Shown here one piece after another: positions 1 to 7,885 of a stretch of 27,401 bases of DNA. The notes under the pieces are model-generated. The model ran no database searches. It saw only the letters and a program-made list of their open reading frames with translations, and was not told the DNA's origin. This stretch comes from Actinomycetes bacterium (GTDB taxonomy: Bacteria > Actinomycetota > Acidimicrobiia > Acidimicrobiales > UBA8190). The stretch is taken from positions 1 to 27,401 of the forward strand of contig JAJZYI010000006.1 of the NCBI GenBank assembly GCA_021798135.1, in the 5' to 3' direction. Each line of letters opens with the position of its first letter. Positions within the stretch are counted from its first letter, which is position 1. Position numbers and translations under genes: made by a program.

Positions 1-371
1 GGCGCGGGCGCGGCCGGTGGCGCAGGGGTGACGGCGGGCAGGACGGGTGCGGGGGCGACGGTGGTGGGCGCGACGGGCGTGCCGGCCGGCGGTGCGGGCG
101 CGGCCGGTGGCGCAGGCGCGACGGCGGGAGCGCCGGGTGCAGGGGCGATGCTGGCGAGCGGGGTGCCGACGGCGACGCGCTGGCCCTCGGGGACGAGGAG
201 CTGCTCGACCACGCCGGTCTCGAACACCTCGACCTCGATGTCGGACTTCTCGGTCTCGACGACGGCGACCACGTCGCCGCGGTGGACGGTGTCCCCGGGG
301 TGCACCAGCCAGCGGGTGACGGTCCCGGCGTCCATGTCGGCCCCGAGCGACGGCATGGTGAACTCCGCCAC
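1..371 (-). CDS. Dihydrolipoamide acyltransferase (E2), N-terminal part
   Basis: E2 core subunit of a 2-oxoacid dehydrogenase complex; it carries the acyl group on a swinging lipoyl-lysine and passes it to CoA. Only the first 123 residues lie in the window; the gene runs off the left edge. Residues 1-78 are a lipoyl domain, with the lipoylated lysine predicted at K42 in the motif ETEKSDIEV. Residues 79-123 are an Ala/Pro-rich flexible linker. The peripheral-subunit-binding and catalytic domains are outside. The GTG start (371) follows the E1-beta stop by one base, so translation is coupled; the ATG at 356 is an alternative start, but it would cut into the first strand of the lipoyl domain. 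Whether the complex is for pyruvate, acetoin or branched-chain acids cannot be told from this part. Confidence 0.9.
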   Translation of the reverse strand, partial: MAEFTMPSLGADMDAGTVTRWLVHPGDTVHRGDVVAVVETEKSDIEVEVFETGVVEQLLVPEGQRVAVGTPLASIAPAPGAPAVAPAPPAAPAPPAGTPVAPTTVAPAPVLPAVTPAPPAAPA

Positions 372-372
372 G

Positions 373-1347
373 TCACGCCCCCAGGGCGCGCACGGCGGCG
401 ACCACGTCGGCAGGCTGGGGGAGCGCGGCGTCCTCCAGGTGCTTGGCGTACGGCATGGGGACCTCGGCGCTGCAGACCCGTGCCACCGGGGCGTCGAGGT
501 CGTAGAAGGCGTCCTCGGTGACCCGGCTCGCGACCTCGGCGGAGAGGCTTCCCGTCCGCCAGCCCTCGTCCACCACCACGGCGCGGTGGGTCCGGACCAC
601 CGACGACACCACGGTGGCGGCGTCGAGCGGTCGCAGGCTCCGCAGGTCGACCACCTCCACGCCGATGCCCTCGCTGCCGAGCTGGTCGGCGGCGGCGAGC
701 GCCGTGGGCAGCGTCCCGCCGTAGGCGACGACGGTGACGTCGTCGCCGCGCCGTCGGACGGCGGCGCCCTCGAGCGGCACCGGTCCGGCGTCGTCGGCCA
801 GGTCCGCCCGGACGTTGTAGAGGGAGCCGTGCTCGAACAGCAGGACCGGGTCGGGATCCTGCAGTGCCGGCCACAGCATGCCGCTGGCGTCCTCGTGGGT
901 GGCGGGGGCGAGGATGCGCAGGCCCGGGACGTGCGCGTACCACCCCTCCAGGCTGTGCGAGTGCTGGGCCGCGAGCTGGCGCCCGGCGCCCGTCGTCATG
1001 CGCACCACCAGGGGGACGCCGAACTGCCCGGCGGACATGTAGCGCAGGGCGGCGGCCGTGTTCACCAGCTGGTCCAGGGCGAGCAGGCTGAAGTTGACGG
1101 TCATCACCTCGACGATCGGGAGCATGCCGCCCAGCGCCGCGCCGATGCCCGCACCGACGAAGGCGGACTCGGACAGCGGGGTGTCGCGGACCCGGTCGGG
1201 CCCGAACTCCTGGAGCAGCCCGAGGCTCACCGCGTAGCAGCCGCCGTAGCGCCCGACGTCCTCGCCCATCAGGAACACCCGGTCGTCGCTCACCATCGCC
1301 TGGCGGATCGCCTGGCGGAGCGCCTCGCGGTAGGTGACGACGGTCAT
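373..1347 (-). CDS. 2-oxoacid (pyruvate) dehydrogenase E1 component, beta subunit
   Basis: Beta subunit (324 aa) of the thiamine-diphosphate-dependent E1 decarboxylase; with E1-alpha it decarboxylates a 2-oxoacid and acylates the E2 lipoyl group. Family features seen are MGEDVGRYGG (residues 27-36), the RDTPLSESAFVGAGIGAA stretch (from residue 54) and the QHSHSLEGWYAHVPGL segment (128-143) typical of E1-beta near the active-site channel. Length is normal for separate E1-beta chains. The ATG overlaps the stop of E1-alpha in an ATGA junction, and the E2 gene starts one base after its stop. The protein is close in type to PDH E1-beta; an acetoin dehydrogenase E1-beta would look very similar. Confidence 0.93.
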   Translation of the reverse strand: MTVVTYREALRQAIRQAMVSDDRVFLMGEDVGRYGGCYAVSLGLLQEFGPDRVRDTPLSESAFVGAGIGAALGGMLPIVEVMTVNFSLLALDQLVNTAAALRYMSAGQFGVPLVVRMTTGAGRQLAAQHSHSLEGWYAHVPGLRILAPATHEDASGMLWPALQDPDPVLLFEHGSLYNVRADLADDAGPVPLEGAAVRRRGDDVTVVAYGGTLPTALAAADQLGSEGIGVEVVDLRSLRPLDAATVVSSVVRTHRAVVVDEGWRTGSLSAEVASRVTEDAFYDLDAPVARVCSAEVPMPYAKHLEDAALPQPADVVAAVRALGA

Positions 1348-2522
1348 CGCCGTGGAGCCGGCGCCGGGGGCGCCGACGCGGGACCGGTCGAGGGGGAGCG
1401 CGCCGCGCCCGGCGCGCCGTCGGCACCCGCCACCGGCGACGGCGACGGCGACGGTGCGGGCACGGTGCCGGCGGCCGCGGGGCCGCCGGGTGCCGTCGGC
1501 GACGGGGCCGCCGTGACGTGGCGGTACAGGGTCTCGATCGGCTCCAGGGTGCCGGCGGCGGCGAAGGCGACGGCGTCGTCCACCTCCGCGTCCACCCGGG
1601 CCTGGAGCTCGTCGACGTCCGACGGCGCCAGCGAGCCCGACGCGAGCAGCGCCTGCTGCAGGGCGGGGATGGGGTCCCGCTGGCGCCACTGCTCGACCTC
1701 GGCCTTGTCCCGGTAGTGCTCGGGGTCGTACATCGAATGGGCCCGGAACCGGTAGGTCCGCAGCTCCAGGAAGTGCGGACCGCCGCCGGCGGCGACGGCG
1801 GCGACGGCCGCCTCGGCCGCGCGGCGCACCGCGTGCACGTCCATCCCGTCGACCGACCAGGCGGGCATCCGGTACCGCGCGGCCTCGAGCGCCAGGTCGG
1901 TCTCGGCCTTCGCCCGGGCGATGGCGGTCCCCATGGCGTAGCGGTTGTTCTCGCAGGCGAACAGCACGGGCAGGTGCCACAGGGCGGCGAGGTTCATCGT
2001 CTCGTGGAAGACGCCCTCGGCGGTGGCGCCATCGCCGAAGAAGCACACCGTCACGCGGTCGCGTGAGCGCATCGAGTCCGCCAGGGCGAGCCCCGCGGCG
2101 AGGGGGAGCCCGCCGCCGACGATGGCGTTGCCGCCGAAGAACCGGGTGCTGGCGTCGAAGAGGTGCATGGACCCGCCGCGCCCCCCGCTGCAGCCCTCGG
2201 CCCTGCCCATGAGCTCGGCCATGACGGCCCGCATGGGGATCCCGCGGGCCAGCGCCTGGGCGTGCTCCCGGTACGTGGCCACGATGGCGTCGTCCGCTCC
2301 CAGGGCGGCGACGACGCCCACCGCGCACGCTTCCTGCCCGATGCCGAGGTGCAGGAAGCCCCGGATCTCCTCGCGGCTGTACAGCTCCACGCACCGTTCC
2401 TCGAACCGGCGGATGCGCAGCATCTGGTGCAGGAGGTCGCGCTCGGTCCACGCCGAGCCCGGACCGGCGCGCTCGGCGCCGCCGCGGGCCGGGTGGCGCC
2501 GCGCTGCCCGGCCGGGGCTCAC
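1344..2522 (-). CDS. 2-oxoacid (pyruvate) dehydrogenase E1 component, alpha subunit
   Basis: Alpha subunit (392 aa with the GTG start) of the E1 heterotetramer. The thiamine-diphosphate motif runs from GDGATAEG (163-170) to NN at 192-193. GRGGSMHLFD (114-123) and FFGGNAIVGGGLPLAAG (128-144) are typical of pyruvate-type E1-alpha. The GTG at 2522 overlaps the stop of the upstream synthetase (GTGA), and the ATGA at its own end overlaps E1-beta. The first ~25 residues are Arg/Ala-rich, so a later start is possible. Odd feature: about 60 residues of Ala/Pro/Ser-rich tail (from about 333) follow the folded domain; its composition resembles the inter-domain linker of E2 rather than a normal E1-alpha C-terminus. 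Substrate (pyruvate or acetoin) is inferred, not proven. Confidence 0.92.
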   Translation of the reverse strand: MSPGRAARRHPARGGAERAGPGSAWTERDLLHQMLRIRRFEERCVELYSREEIRGFLHLGIGQEACAVGVVAALGADDAIVATYREHAQALARGIPMRAVMAELMGRAEGCSGGRGGSMHLFDASTRFFGGNAIVGGGLPLAAGLALADSMRSRDRVTVCFFGDGATAEGVFHETMNLAALWHLPVLFACENNRYAMGTAIARAKAETDLALEAARYRMPAWSVDGMDVHAVRRAAEAAVAAVAAGGGPHFLELRTYRFRAHSMYDPEHYRDKAEVEQWRQRDPIPALQQALLASGSLAPSDVDELQARVDAEVDDAVAFAAAGTLEPIETLYRHVTAAPSPTAPGGPAAAGTVPAPSPSPSPVAGADGAPGAARSPSTGPASAPPAPAPRR

Positions 2523-4423
2523 CGCGGGCCCCCGGCGGCAGCGCCGGGCCCGGGTGGCGCCGCGGCGTCGGCGCCGGCGCCGGCGGCACCGACGCTGGCG
2601 CGCTCCTTCAGCTCGCGCCGGACGATCTTGCCGCTCTCGGTGTGGGGGAGGTGCTCGTCGAAGACGATCTCGCGTGGCGCCACCGCGGCGCCCAGGCGGG
2701 ACCGGGTGAAGCCGACCAGCTCTCGCCGCAGGTCGTCCCCGGGGTCGAAGCCCGGCCGCACGGTGACGAAGGCGACGACGACCTCGCCGGCGACGGGGTC
2801 CGGCTTGCCGACGACGCCGGCCTCGGCGACGGCGGGGTGCTCCAGCAGGGTCGACTCGACCTCGAAGGGCCCGATGAGGTGGCCGGCCGACTTGATCACG
2901 TCGTCGCTCCGGCCGGCGAACCAGTAGTAGCCGTCCGCGTCGCTCCGGACGAGGTCCCCGGTCAGGTACCAGCCGGAGGCGAAGCAGCGGCGATAGCGCT
3001 CCTCGTCGCCCAGGTAGCCGCGGAACATCGACGGCCAGCCGGGCCGCAGCGCCAGCATGCCCCGCTCGCCCGGCGCGGCCGCCTCGGGGGTGCCGTCGCC
3101 GCCGGGCACCAGGCCGCCGGCGGTGTCGACGCGCAGCACGGCGGCCTCCACGCCGGGGAGCGGCTTCCCCATCGACCCGGGCCGCACGTCCACGCAGCGG
3201 TAGTTGGCGATCATGATGCCCCCGGTCTCCGTCTGCCACCACGTGTCGAGGACGGGGACGCCGAACGTCTCGCGGCCCCACAGCACCAGGTCCGGGTCGA
3301 GCGGCTCCCCCACGCTCGCCACCAGGCGGAGGCTGCGGAGGTCGTGGGCACGGGCCGCGTCGGGGCCGGCCTGGCGGAGCATGCGCAGCGCGGTCGGCGC
3401 CGTGTACCAGACCGTCACCTGCTCGCGCTCGATGATCCCGTACCAGCGCTCCGCGTCGAAGTCGCCCTCGTCGACGAGGACCGTCACGCCGTGGGTGAGC
3501 GGCGACACGATCCCGTAGGAGGTGCCGGTCACCCAGCCCGGGTCGGCCGTGCACCAGAAGACGTCCCCGGGGTGCAGGTCGAGGACGATCCGGCCGGTGG
3601 CGTGGTGGGCGACGACGGCCCCGTGCACGTGGACGGCGCCCTTGGGCGCGCCCGTCGTGCCGCTGGTGAAGTGCAGCAGCGCCATGTCCTCGGGGTCCGT
3701 GGGCCCGATGGCGCACCTGTCCGGGGCCGCCGCCAGTGCCTCGTGGAGGTCGACGGTCCGCCGGCCGGTGGTGCCCGGGCCGCCGGTGGCGCCGGGGTCG
3801 CCGGCGCCGCCCGAGGCGCTGGCAGGTCCGACCTGAGGGCCGGTGAGGAGGACGTGGCGCAGGCGCGGCAGCCGGTCCAGCACGGGCTCCACCTTGCGGC
3901 GGAAGAGTGTCGGCGTCGTCACCAGGACGCGCCCGTCCCCGAGCTCGAGCCGCCGGCGCACCGGCTCCGGCCCGAACGCGGTGAACAGCGGTGACAGCAC
4001 GGCCCGGTGCTTCAGGGTGCCGAGGGCCACGGCGAACAGGTCGGCGGTGCGCGGCAGGAGCGTGAAGACCCGCTCGCCGGGAGCGACCCCCAGCTGGGCC
4101 AGGACGTTGGCGAACCGGCTGGAGCGCGCCGCCAGCTCGGCGTAGGTCACGTCGACGGCTGGACCGTGCCGCGCCAGGCACCGCAGGGCCACGGTGCCGC
4201 GCTCGGGCCCGGCGGCATGGCGGTCGACGGCCTCGTGCGCGATGTTGAGCCCGCGACCTCCCGGCAGCCCCTGCAGAGCCCGGCGCGCAGCGTCCCACGT
4301 GAACGCGCGCCGCTCGGCTTCGTAGTCGGCCATGTTCGGGGCGAGTGCCCCGTCCGGGCCGGGACCCCCGTCCGGGCCGGGACCCCCGTCCGGGCCGGGA
4401 CCCCCGATCGTCTCCCACCGCAC
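2519..4423 (-). CDS. acsA: Acetyl-CoA synthetase (acetate--CoA ligase, AMP-forming)
   Basis: Makes acetyl-CoA from acetate, ATP and CoA through an acetyl-adenylate. The 634-residue protein shows the ANL-superfamily motifs: LLHFTSGTTGAPKG (249-262, phosphate loop), TWWQTETGG (394-402, acetate-type), YLTGDL and the hinge GRSDDVIKSAGHLIGP (504-519), and SGKI with the catalytic lysine K599. PHTESGK (593-599) fits the PX4GK pattern recognised by Pat-type acetyltransferases in other bacteria. The GTG at 4423 is chosen because a strong ribosome site, GGAAGGAGG, lies 7 bases upstream. The N-terminus contains three copies of a six-residue GGPGPD repeat. It is the first gene of a coupled block with E1-alpha, E1-beta and E2. 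A propionyl-CoA synthetase is less likely but not excluded. Confidence 0.9.
   Translation of the reverse strand: MRWETIGGPGPDGGPGPDGGPGPDGALAPNMADYEAERRAFTWDAARRALQGLPGGRGLNIAHEAVDRHAAGPERGTVALRCLARHGPAVDVTYAELAARSSRFANVLAQLGVAPGERVFTLLPRTADLFAVALGTLKHRAVLSPLFTAFGPEPVRRRLELGDGRVLVTTPTLFRRKVEPVLDRLPRLRHVLLTGPQVGPASASGGAGDPGATGGPGTTGRRTVDLHEALAAAPDRCAIGPTDPEDMALLHFTSGTTGAPKGAVHVHGAVVAHHATGRIVLDLHPGDVFWCTADPGWVTGTSYGIVSPLTHGVTVLVDEGDFDAERWYGIIEREQVTVWYTAPTALRMLRQAGPDAARAHDLRSLRLVASVGEPLDPDLVLWGRETFGVPVLDTWWQTETGGIMIANYRCVDVRPGSMGKPLPGVEAAVLRVDTAGGLVPGGDGTPEAAAPGERGMLALRPGWPSMFRGYLGDEERYRRCFASGWYLTGDLVRSDADGYYWFAGRSDDVIKSAGHLIGPFEVESTLLEHPAVAEAGVVGKPDPVAGEVVVAFVTVRPGFDPGDDLRRELVGFTRSRLGAAVAPREIVFDEHLPHTESGKIVRRELKERASVGAAGAGADAAAPPGPGAAAGGPR
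4347..4400. repeat. 18-bp tandem repeat, 3 copies, within the acetyl-CoA synthetase start
   Basis: Three consecutive 18-bp units (4347-4364, 4365-4382, 4383-4400; the first slightly divergent) encode GGPGPD repeats near the N-terminus of the synthetase. The unit length is a multiple of three, so copy-number change would keep the frame. Confidence 0.9.
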
Positions 4424-4553
4424 CGGCCTGCCTCCTTCCCGGTCGGGCGGGCGACCGGGCGTGCGTCCGGCTCGCCGGCGACCTGGCACCGGTCTGGTGC
4501 CGTGGCGTCGCTCGTGGACGGCCACGGTCCTTCCGGCCGTGTCGGCCGCGGCG

Positions 4554-4613
4554 CGAGCCGGTCACGGCCGGCTCGAGCGCCGCGGTCCGACCATCACCGA
4601 CGCTACGGACCGC
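4554..4613. promoter_or_regulatory. Two inverted repeats between the GNAT gene and the acetyl-CoA synthetase
   Basis: In the 221-bp gap upstream of the synthetase, CGAGCCGG/CCGGCTCG forms an 8-bp stem with a 6-nt loop (4554-4575). GCGGTCCG/CGGACCGC forms a second 8-bp stem with a 16-nt loop (4582-4613). They could terminate the GNAT transcript or be operator sites for the synthetase operon; the sequence does not decide. In GC-rich DNA such stems also arise by chance. Confidence 0.35.
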
Positions 4614-4644
4614 GATCGGCTGCCGGAAGGGCCGAAGGTCCCGG

Positions 4645-5724
4645 TCAGGGGCCCGGCTGGCCCGGCGGGTCCGGCTGGCCCGGCGGCCGGGCCTGGCGGC
4701 GGGCCAGGCGCTGCAGGATCCCGACGACCACGATGTCGTCGGTCCCTGCCCGGACGCGCTCGGTGCGCCGGCGCACGGGCCGGCGGGTCGCTTCCGGGCT
4801 GCCGGCGGGCCCGGCGGGCCGGGTCCCGGGCGGTCCGGGTGCGGCGCCTCCGGCGGTGCCGGGCGGCCCGGTGCCCCCGGGGGTCCCGCCAGGAGCGGCA
4901 GGGGGGAGCTCCACGCACAGCGGCACGGTCGGGTGGAGCCGCTCGTGGGCACCCTGCAGGTCGGCACCGAGGTCGCCGCGCTGGGCATCGACGATGACGT
5001 CGGCGCCTGCGGCGAGCGGGCAGGGTTCCCCGCGCAGCGCCGGGCACGTCGACCAGCCCCGGGACGGCCCCGGGCAGGCGAGCACGTCGAACCCGGCGGC
5101 GCGCGCCGCGTCCTCGGCATGCCAGCGCCCGCCGGGGACCTCCACCAGCAGCCGGGAGCGCTCGTGGCGCGCCGGCCACGTCGGGGTGCGCCGGGACGCC
5201 CCGATGGCGACCCGCACCATGGCCGGCCGCTCGTCGTGGTCGACGACGACGCAGCCCCGGGCCCGGAGCATGCCGACCATGCGGCGGTTCGCCACCAGGA
5301 CGTCGGCGTGGAGGTTCGCCACGCCGCGCTCGCCGGCGTGGCGGACGAGGCGGTCGAGCAGGTAGGGGCCGAGCCAGCCCCGCTGGGGGGGAGCCACCGT
5401 GATGCCCAGCTCGCCGTCGCCGTCGGGCAGCAGCTCGTAGGCGGCCTCGGCCACGATCCGTCCGGGCCTGCCCGGCTCGTGGAGCTCGGCGACCAGGCCG
5501 AAGCCGCCGCGCTCCCCGACGCCTGCCAGCTGCGCCACGAAGCGCTCGGGCGGGGCGTGGGCAGTGAAGAAGCGCAGGTAGAGGTCGTCGTCCTCCAGCG
5601 ACGCGTACAGGAGGGCGATTCCCGGCGCGTCGGAGGGCCGCATGGGACGGATCAGCACCTCGCGGTCGCCGGGGAGGGCGATGTGCTCGACCAGCCGTGT
5701 CGCCGGGGTCCCACCGGCTGCCAT
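4645..5724 (-). CDS. GNAT-family acetyltransferase, Pat-like, with C-terminal extension
   Basis: A 359-residue protein. Residues about 20-175 are a GNAT domain: it opens with REVLIRPMRPSDAPGIALLY (21-40), the form seen in bacterial protein-acetyltransferase (Pat) enzymes, and has the acetyl-CoA-binding segment VAPPQRGWLGPYLLDRL (110-126). Residues about 185-275 form a second, unrecognised domain, and the last ~85 residues are Pro/Gly/Arg-rich and probably disordered. There is no cyclic-nucleotide domain, unlike mycobacterial Pat. It lies directly upstream of the acetyl-CoA synthetase on the same strand (221-bp gap) and 63 bp after the M48 protease. By analogy with Pat/Acs pairs it may acetylate the synthetase catalytic lysine; that is inference. 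A small-molecule acetyltransferase role is the alternative. Confidence 0.8.
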   Translation of the reverse strand: MAAGGTPATRLVEHIALPGDREVLIRPMRPSDAPGIALLYASLEDDDLYLRFFTAHAPPERFVAQLAGVGERGGFGLVAELHEPGRPGRIVAEAAYELLPDGDGELGITVAPPQRGWLGPYLLDRLVRHAGERGVANLHADVLVANRRMVGMLRARGCVVVDHDERPAMVRVAIGASRRTPTWPARHERSRLLVEVPGGRWHAEDAARAAGFDVLACPGPSRGWSTCPALRGEPCPLAAGADVIVDAQRGDLGADLQGAHERLHPTVPLCVELPPAAPGGTPGGTGPPGTAGGAAPGPPGTRPAGPAGSPEATRRPVRRRTERVRAGTDDIVVVGILQRLARRQARPPGQPDPPGQPGP

Positions 5725-5787
5725 GGTGCGATCTTGGGGGGTGCGCCGGCCCGCGGCTAGGGCCGAACGCGAGGTCGGGCGGGCCGG

Positions 5788-6816
5788 TCAGCCGGCCGCA
5801 TCGCCCCCGCCCTCGGGCCCGGGGGCTCCCCGGCGGCGCAGCCAGTCGCGGATCTGCCCCTCGAGCCGCTCGACGCCGCCGATGGTGCGGTCGACGAAGC
5901 GCGAGAAGCGCTCCCGGTAGTGGTCGACGGCTGCCTGGAACTCCGCGCTGGGCGGAGGCTCCTCGCCGCGGTGCACGTAGGAGCCGCTGCGGATCCGGTC
6001 GTACTCGCCCGACGCGACCCACGCGACCAGCTCCTTCACGCGGCGGACGGGGAACGGGTGGCGGCGCACGATCTCGGCCCGGAAGCGGGCGTGGCGGGCG
6101 AAGAGGTCCTCTTCCTCGTCGTACTCGGTGGCCTGGCGGACGAAGGCGTCCAGGCTCATGCCGTCGATGGCGCCACCGGCCAGCCGCATCAGGACCCGGC
6201 ACACGGCGAGCGGGTCGCCGGCGGCCAGGGCGGCGGCCCGGTCCGCCGACAGCTCGGCCGCCCGGGCCCACTCCAGCAGGACGTACAGCAGGCTGCGCAC
6301 GGGCAGGCCGGCCAGGGGGCCGAGCACCCCGTCGGCCAGCAGCGTCAGCAGGGCCAGCGCCGTCGTGTAGTAGACGTGCTCCGACAGGATGTGGGCCGTC
6401 TCGTGGGCGAGGACGACGTGGGTCTCCTCGGGCGTGTAGCTGCGGACGAGGGTGGAGTTGAGCAGCACCAGCGGGGCGTTCGCGCCGATCGTCATGGCGT
6501 TCGCGTCGGCCGACTGCATGACGTACAGCCTCGGCTCGACCTCGATGTCGAAGGTGACGAGGCAGCGGCGGAACGCCGACCACGTGGCGGGGACCTGGTC
6601 CTCTCCCAGCCGCACGGCGTTGCCCAGCAGGATCTGGCGGAGCTGGCGCTCGTAGCCGAGCTCCGACAGCTTGCGGACCACGCGGTCGAGCATCGGGACC
6701 GTGCGCAGGGCCGATGTCGCCGCCCGGTCGGCCGGGTGCTCGTAGGCCTTGGCGCTGATGCCCGGGAACCGGATGGTCTCGGCCAGAGCCGTGCCCGGCG
6801 ACGTCGCGTCCGCCAT
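5788..6816 (-). CDS. M48-family zinc metalloprotease
   Basis: A 342-residue protein of the Ste24/HtpX (M48) type. The zinc-binding motif HETAH is at residues 138-142 in the context VVLAHETAHILSEH, and the third ligand is probably E188 in AAELSADRAAAL. The segment LYVMQSADANAMTIG (98-112) is the usual M48 strand before the helix. Hydrophobic stretches around 150-180 could anchor it weakly, but it lacks the clear multi-TM start of HtpX. The C-terminal ~80 residues are charged and helical. Start at ATG 6816 is supported by GGGGAGGGA upstream. Substrate is unknown; the shared strand with the GntR and GNAT genes suggests co-transcription. Confidence 0.85.
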   Translation of the reverse strand: MADATSPGTALAETIRFPGISAKAYEHPADRAATSALRTVPMLDRVVRKLSELGYERQLRQILLGNAVRLGEDQVPATWSAFRRCLVTFDIEVEPRLYVMQSADANAMTIGANAPLVLLNSTLVRSYTPEETHVVLAHETAHILSEHVYYTTALALLTLLADGVLGPLAGLPVRSLLYVLLEWARAAELSADRAAALAAGDPLAVCRVLMRLAGGAIDGMSLDAFVRQATEYDEEEDLFARHARFRAEIVRRHPFPVRRVKELVAWVASGEYDRIRSGSYVHRGEEPPPSAEFQAAVDHYRERFSRFVDRTIGGVERLEGQIRDWLRRRGAPGPEGGGDAAG

Positions 6817-6891
6817 GTCCGTCCCTCCCCGCTCGACGGCGGCCGGAACGTGCGCTCCGGTCGCCCGTGCGGGCCAGGCTATCCCAGCTCT

Positions 6892-6954
6892 GCGGTGCCT
6901 GGGCCGGCGGGTGCGGTGCCTGGGCCGGCGGGTGCGGTGCCTGGGCCGGCGGGT
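6892..6954. repeat. 21-bp tandem repeat, 3 copies, intergenic
   Basis: Three essentially identical 21-bp units (6892-6912, 6913-6933, 6934-6954) lie between the GntR stop and the M48 start. They are not in a gene. They belong to the set of short tandem repeats scattered through the left part of the window. Confidence 0.95.
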
Positions 6955-6976
6955 GCAGCCCCCGGGGCCGCACCCG

Positions 6977-7705
6977 TCAGGTCGGGGACCAGTCGGCCCG
7001 GAAGGAGTAGCGGTCGCCGCGCACCACGCTGCGGCGCCACTCGACCGGTGTGGAGCCGGCCAGGGCGAGGCGCTCCACGACCAGCACGGCGCGGCCGGCG
7101 GGCAGGCGGAGCAGCCTGCGGAGGTCCGGGGACGGGATGTCGGGCAGGATGCGCTCCCACCCGCCCGTCACGCGCACCCCGCACGACCCGGCGAGGACGT
7201 CGTAGAGCGACCCGGACCGCAGGTCCTGGTCGAGCAGGCCGCGGGCGCGCTCCAGTGGCAGCCACGACCGGTGCAGGCTGATCGGCTCGTCGCCGACGAA
7301 CCGCAGGCGCTCCACGTGCACGACGTCGGCGCCCGGGTCGATCCCGAGCGGCTCGGCCGCCTCGCCGGCGGCGCGGACGTCCAGGGCGAGCACTTCGCTG
7401 TGCTCGCCGAGGCCGAGGTCCTGGGCGGTGCGGGCCAGGCTGTAGAGGGTGTTGAGCGGCTGCTCCAGCACCGTGCTGGCCAGGGTGCTGCGCCGCCCGC
7501 GGGCTCGCACGATCACGCCCTCGTCCTGCAGCCGCCGGGCCGCCTCGCGCACGGTCTGGCGGCTCGCGCCGTACTCGGCCTGCAGCTCCTGGTCGGTGGG
7601 GAACCCGTCGTCGAACTCGCCCGCGGCGAGGCGCTCGCGCAGGTCCGCCAGGACCTGCGCCCACAGGGGCACCGGGCTGGCGCGGTCGAGGGGCACGACG
7701 GCCAT
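6977..7705 (-). CDS. GntR-family transcriptional regulator (HutC/UTRA type)
   Basis: A 242-residue repressor-type protein. Residues 10-77 are a GntR winged helix-turn-helix, including PTDQELQAEYGASRQTVREA (36-55) and RLQDEGVIVRARGRRSTLAS. Residues about 95-235 are a UTRA ligand-binding domain (VVHVERLRFVGDEPISLHRS, AVLVVERLALAGSTPVEWRRS). The ATG at 7705 places the DNA-binding domain ten residues in, as usual; an in-frame GTG at 7807 would add 34 Arg/Pro-rich residues. No clear ribosome site supports either. Ligand is unknown. Its position at the head of the protease-acetyltransferase-synthetase-dehydrogenase run makes it a candidate regulator of that run. Confidence 0.88.
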   Translation of the reverse strand: MAVVPLDRASPVPLWAQVLADLRERLAAGEFDDGFPTDQELQAEYGASRQTVREAARRLQDEGVIVRARGRRSTLASTVLEQPLNTLYSLARTAQDLGLGEHSEVLALDVRAAGEAAEPLGIDPGADVVHVERLRFVGDEPISLHRSWLPLERARGLLDQDLRSGSLYDVLAGSCGVRVTGGWERILPDIPSPDLRRLLRLPAGRAVLVVERLALAGSTPVEWRRSVVRGDRYSFRADWSPT

Positions 7706-7807
7706 CAGCGGGTGGGCCGCCGGCCGCCGGGCGCACTCCGCCGGCTGGCGCCGCGCCGCCGGCCGCGGGCGTCGGTTCCGCTGGAATGATCGGTTATCCG
7801 GATGCAC

Positions 7808-7842
7808 GTACTGTTGCGCGCCGGCCCGGCCGGCGCCAGTAC
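7808..7842 (-). terminator. Strong hairpin, likely terminator of the SGNH gene
   Basis: GCGCCGGCC-C-GGCCGGCGC is a perfect 9-bp palindrome around position 7827, flanked by GTACTG (7808-7813) and CAGTAC (7837-7842), with a 4-nt asymmetry on one side. It sits 43 bp beyond the stop of the SGNH lipoprotein gene and before the GntR gene. No U-tract follows, so termination is inferred; a regulator operator is an alternative. Confidence 0.45.
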
Positions 7843-7885
7843 CCCGCCGGCCGGTCGGCCCGCGCCGGGCGGCCGGCAGCCGGGT

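Noticed and set aside
28..5365. Very long open frames on both strands opposite the dehydrogenase and synthetase genes
   Set aside because: They are a by-product of high GC (few stop codons); they encode Arg/Pro/Gly-rich sequence without family motifs, while the opposite strand holds clear catalytic motifs.
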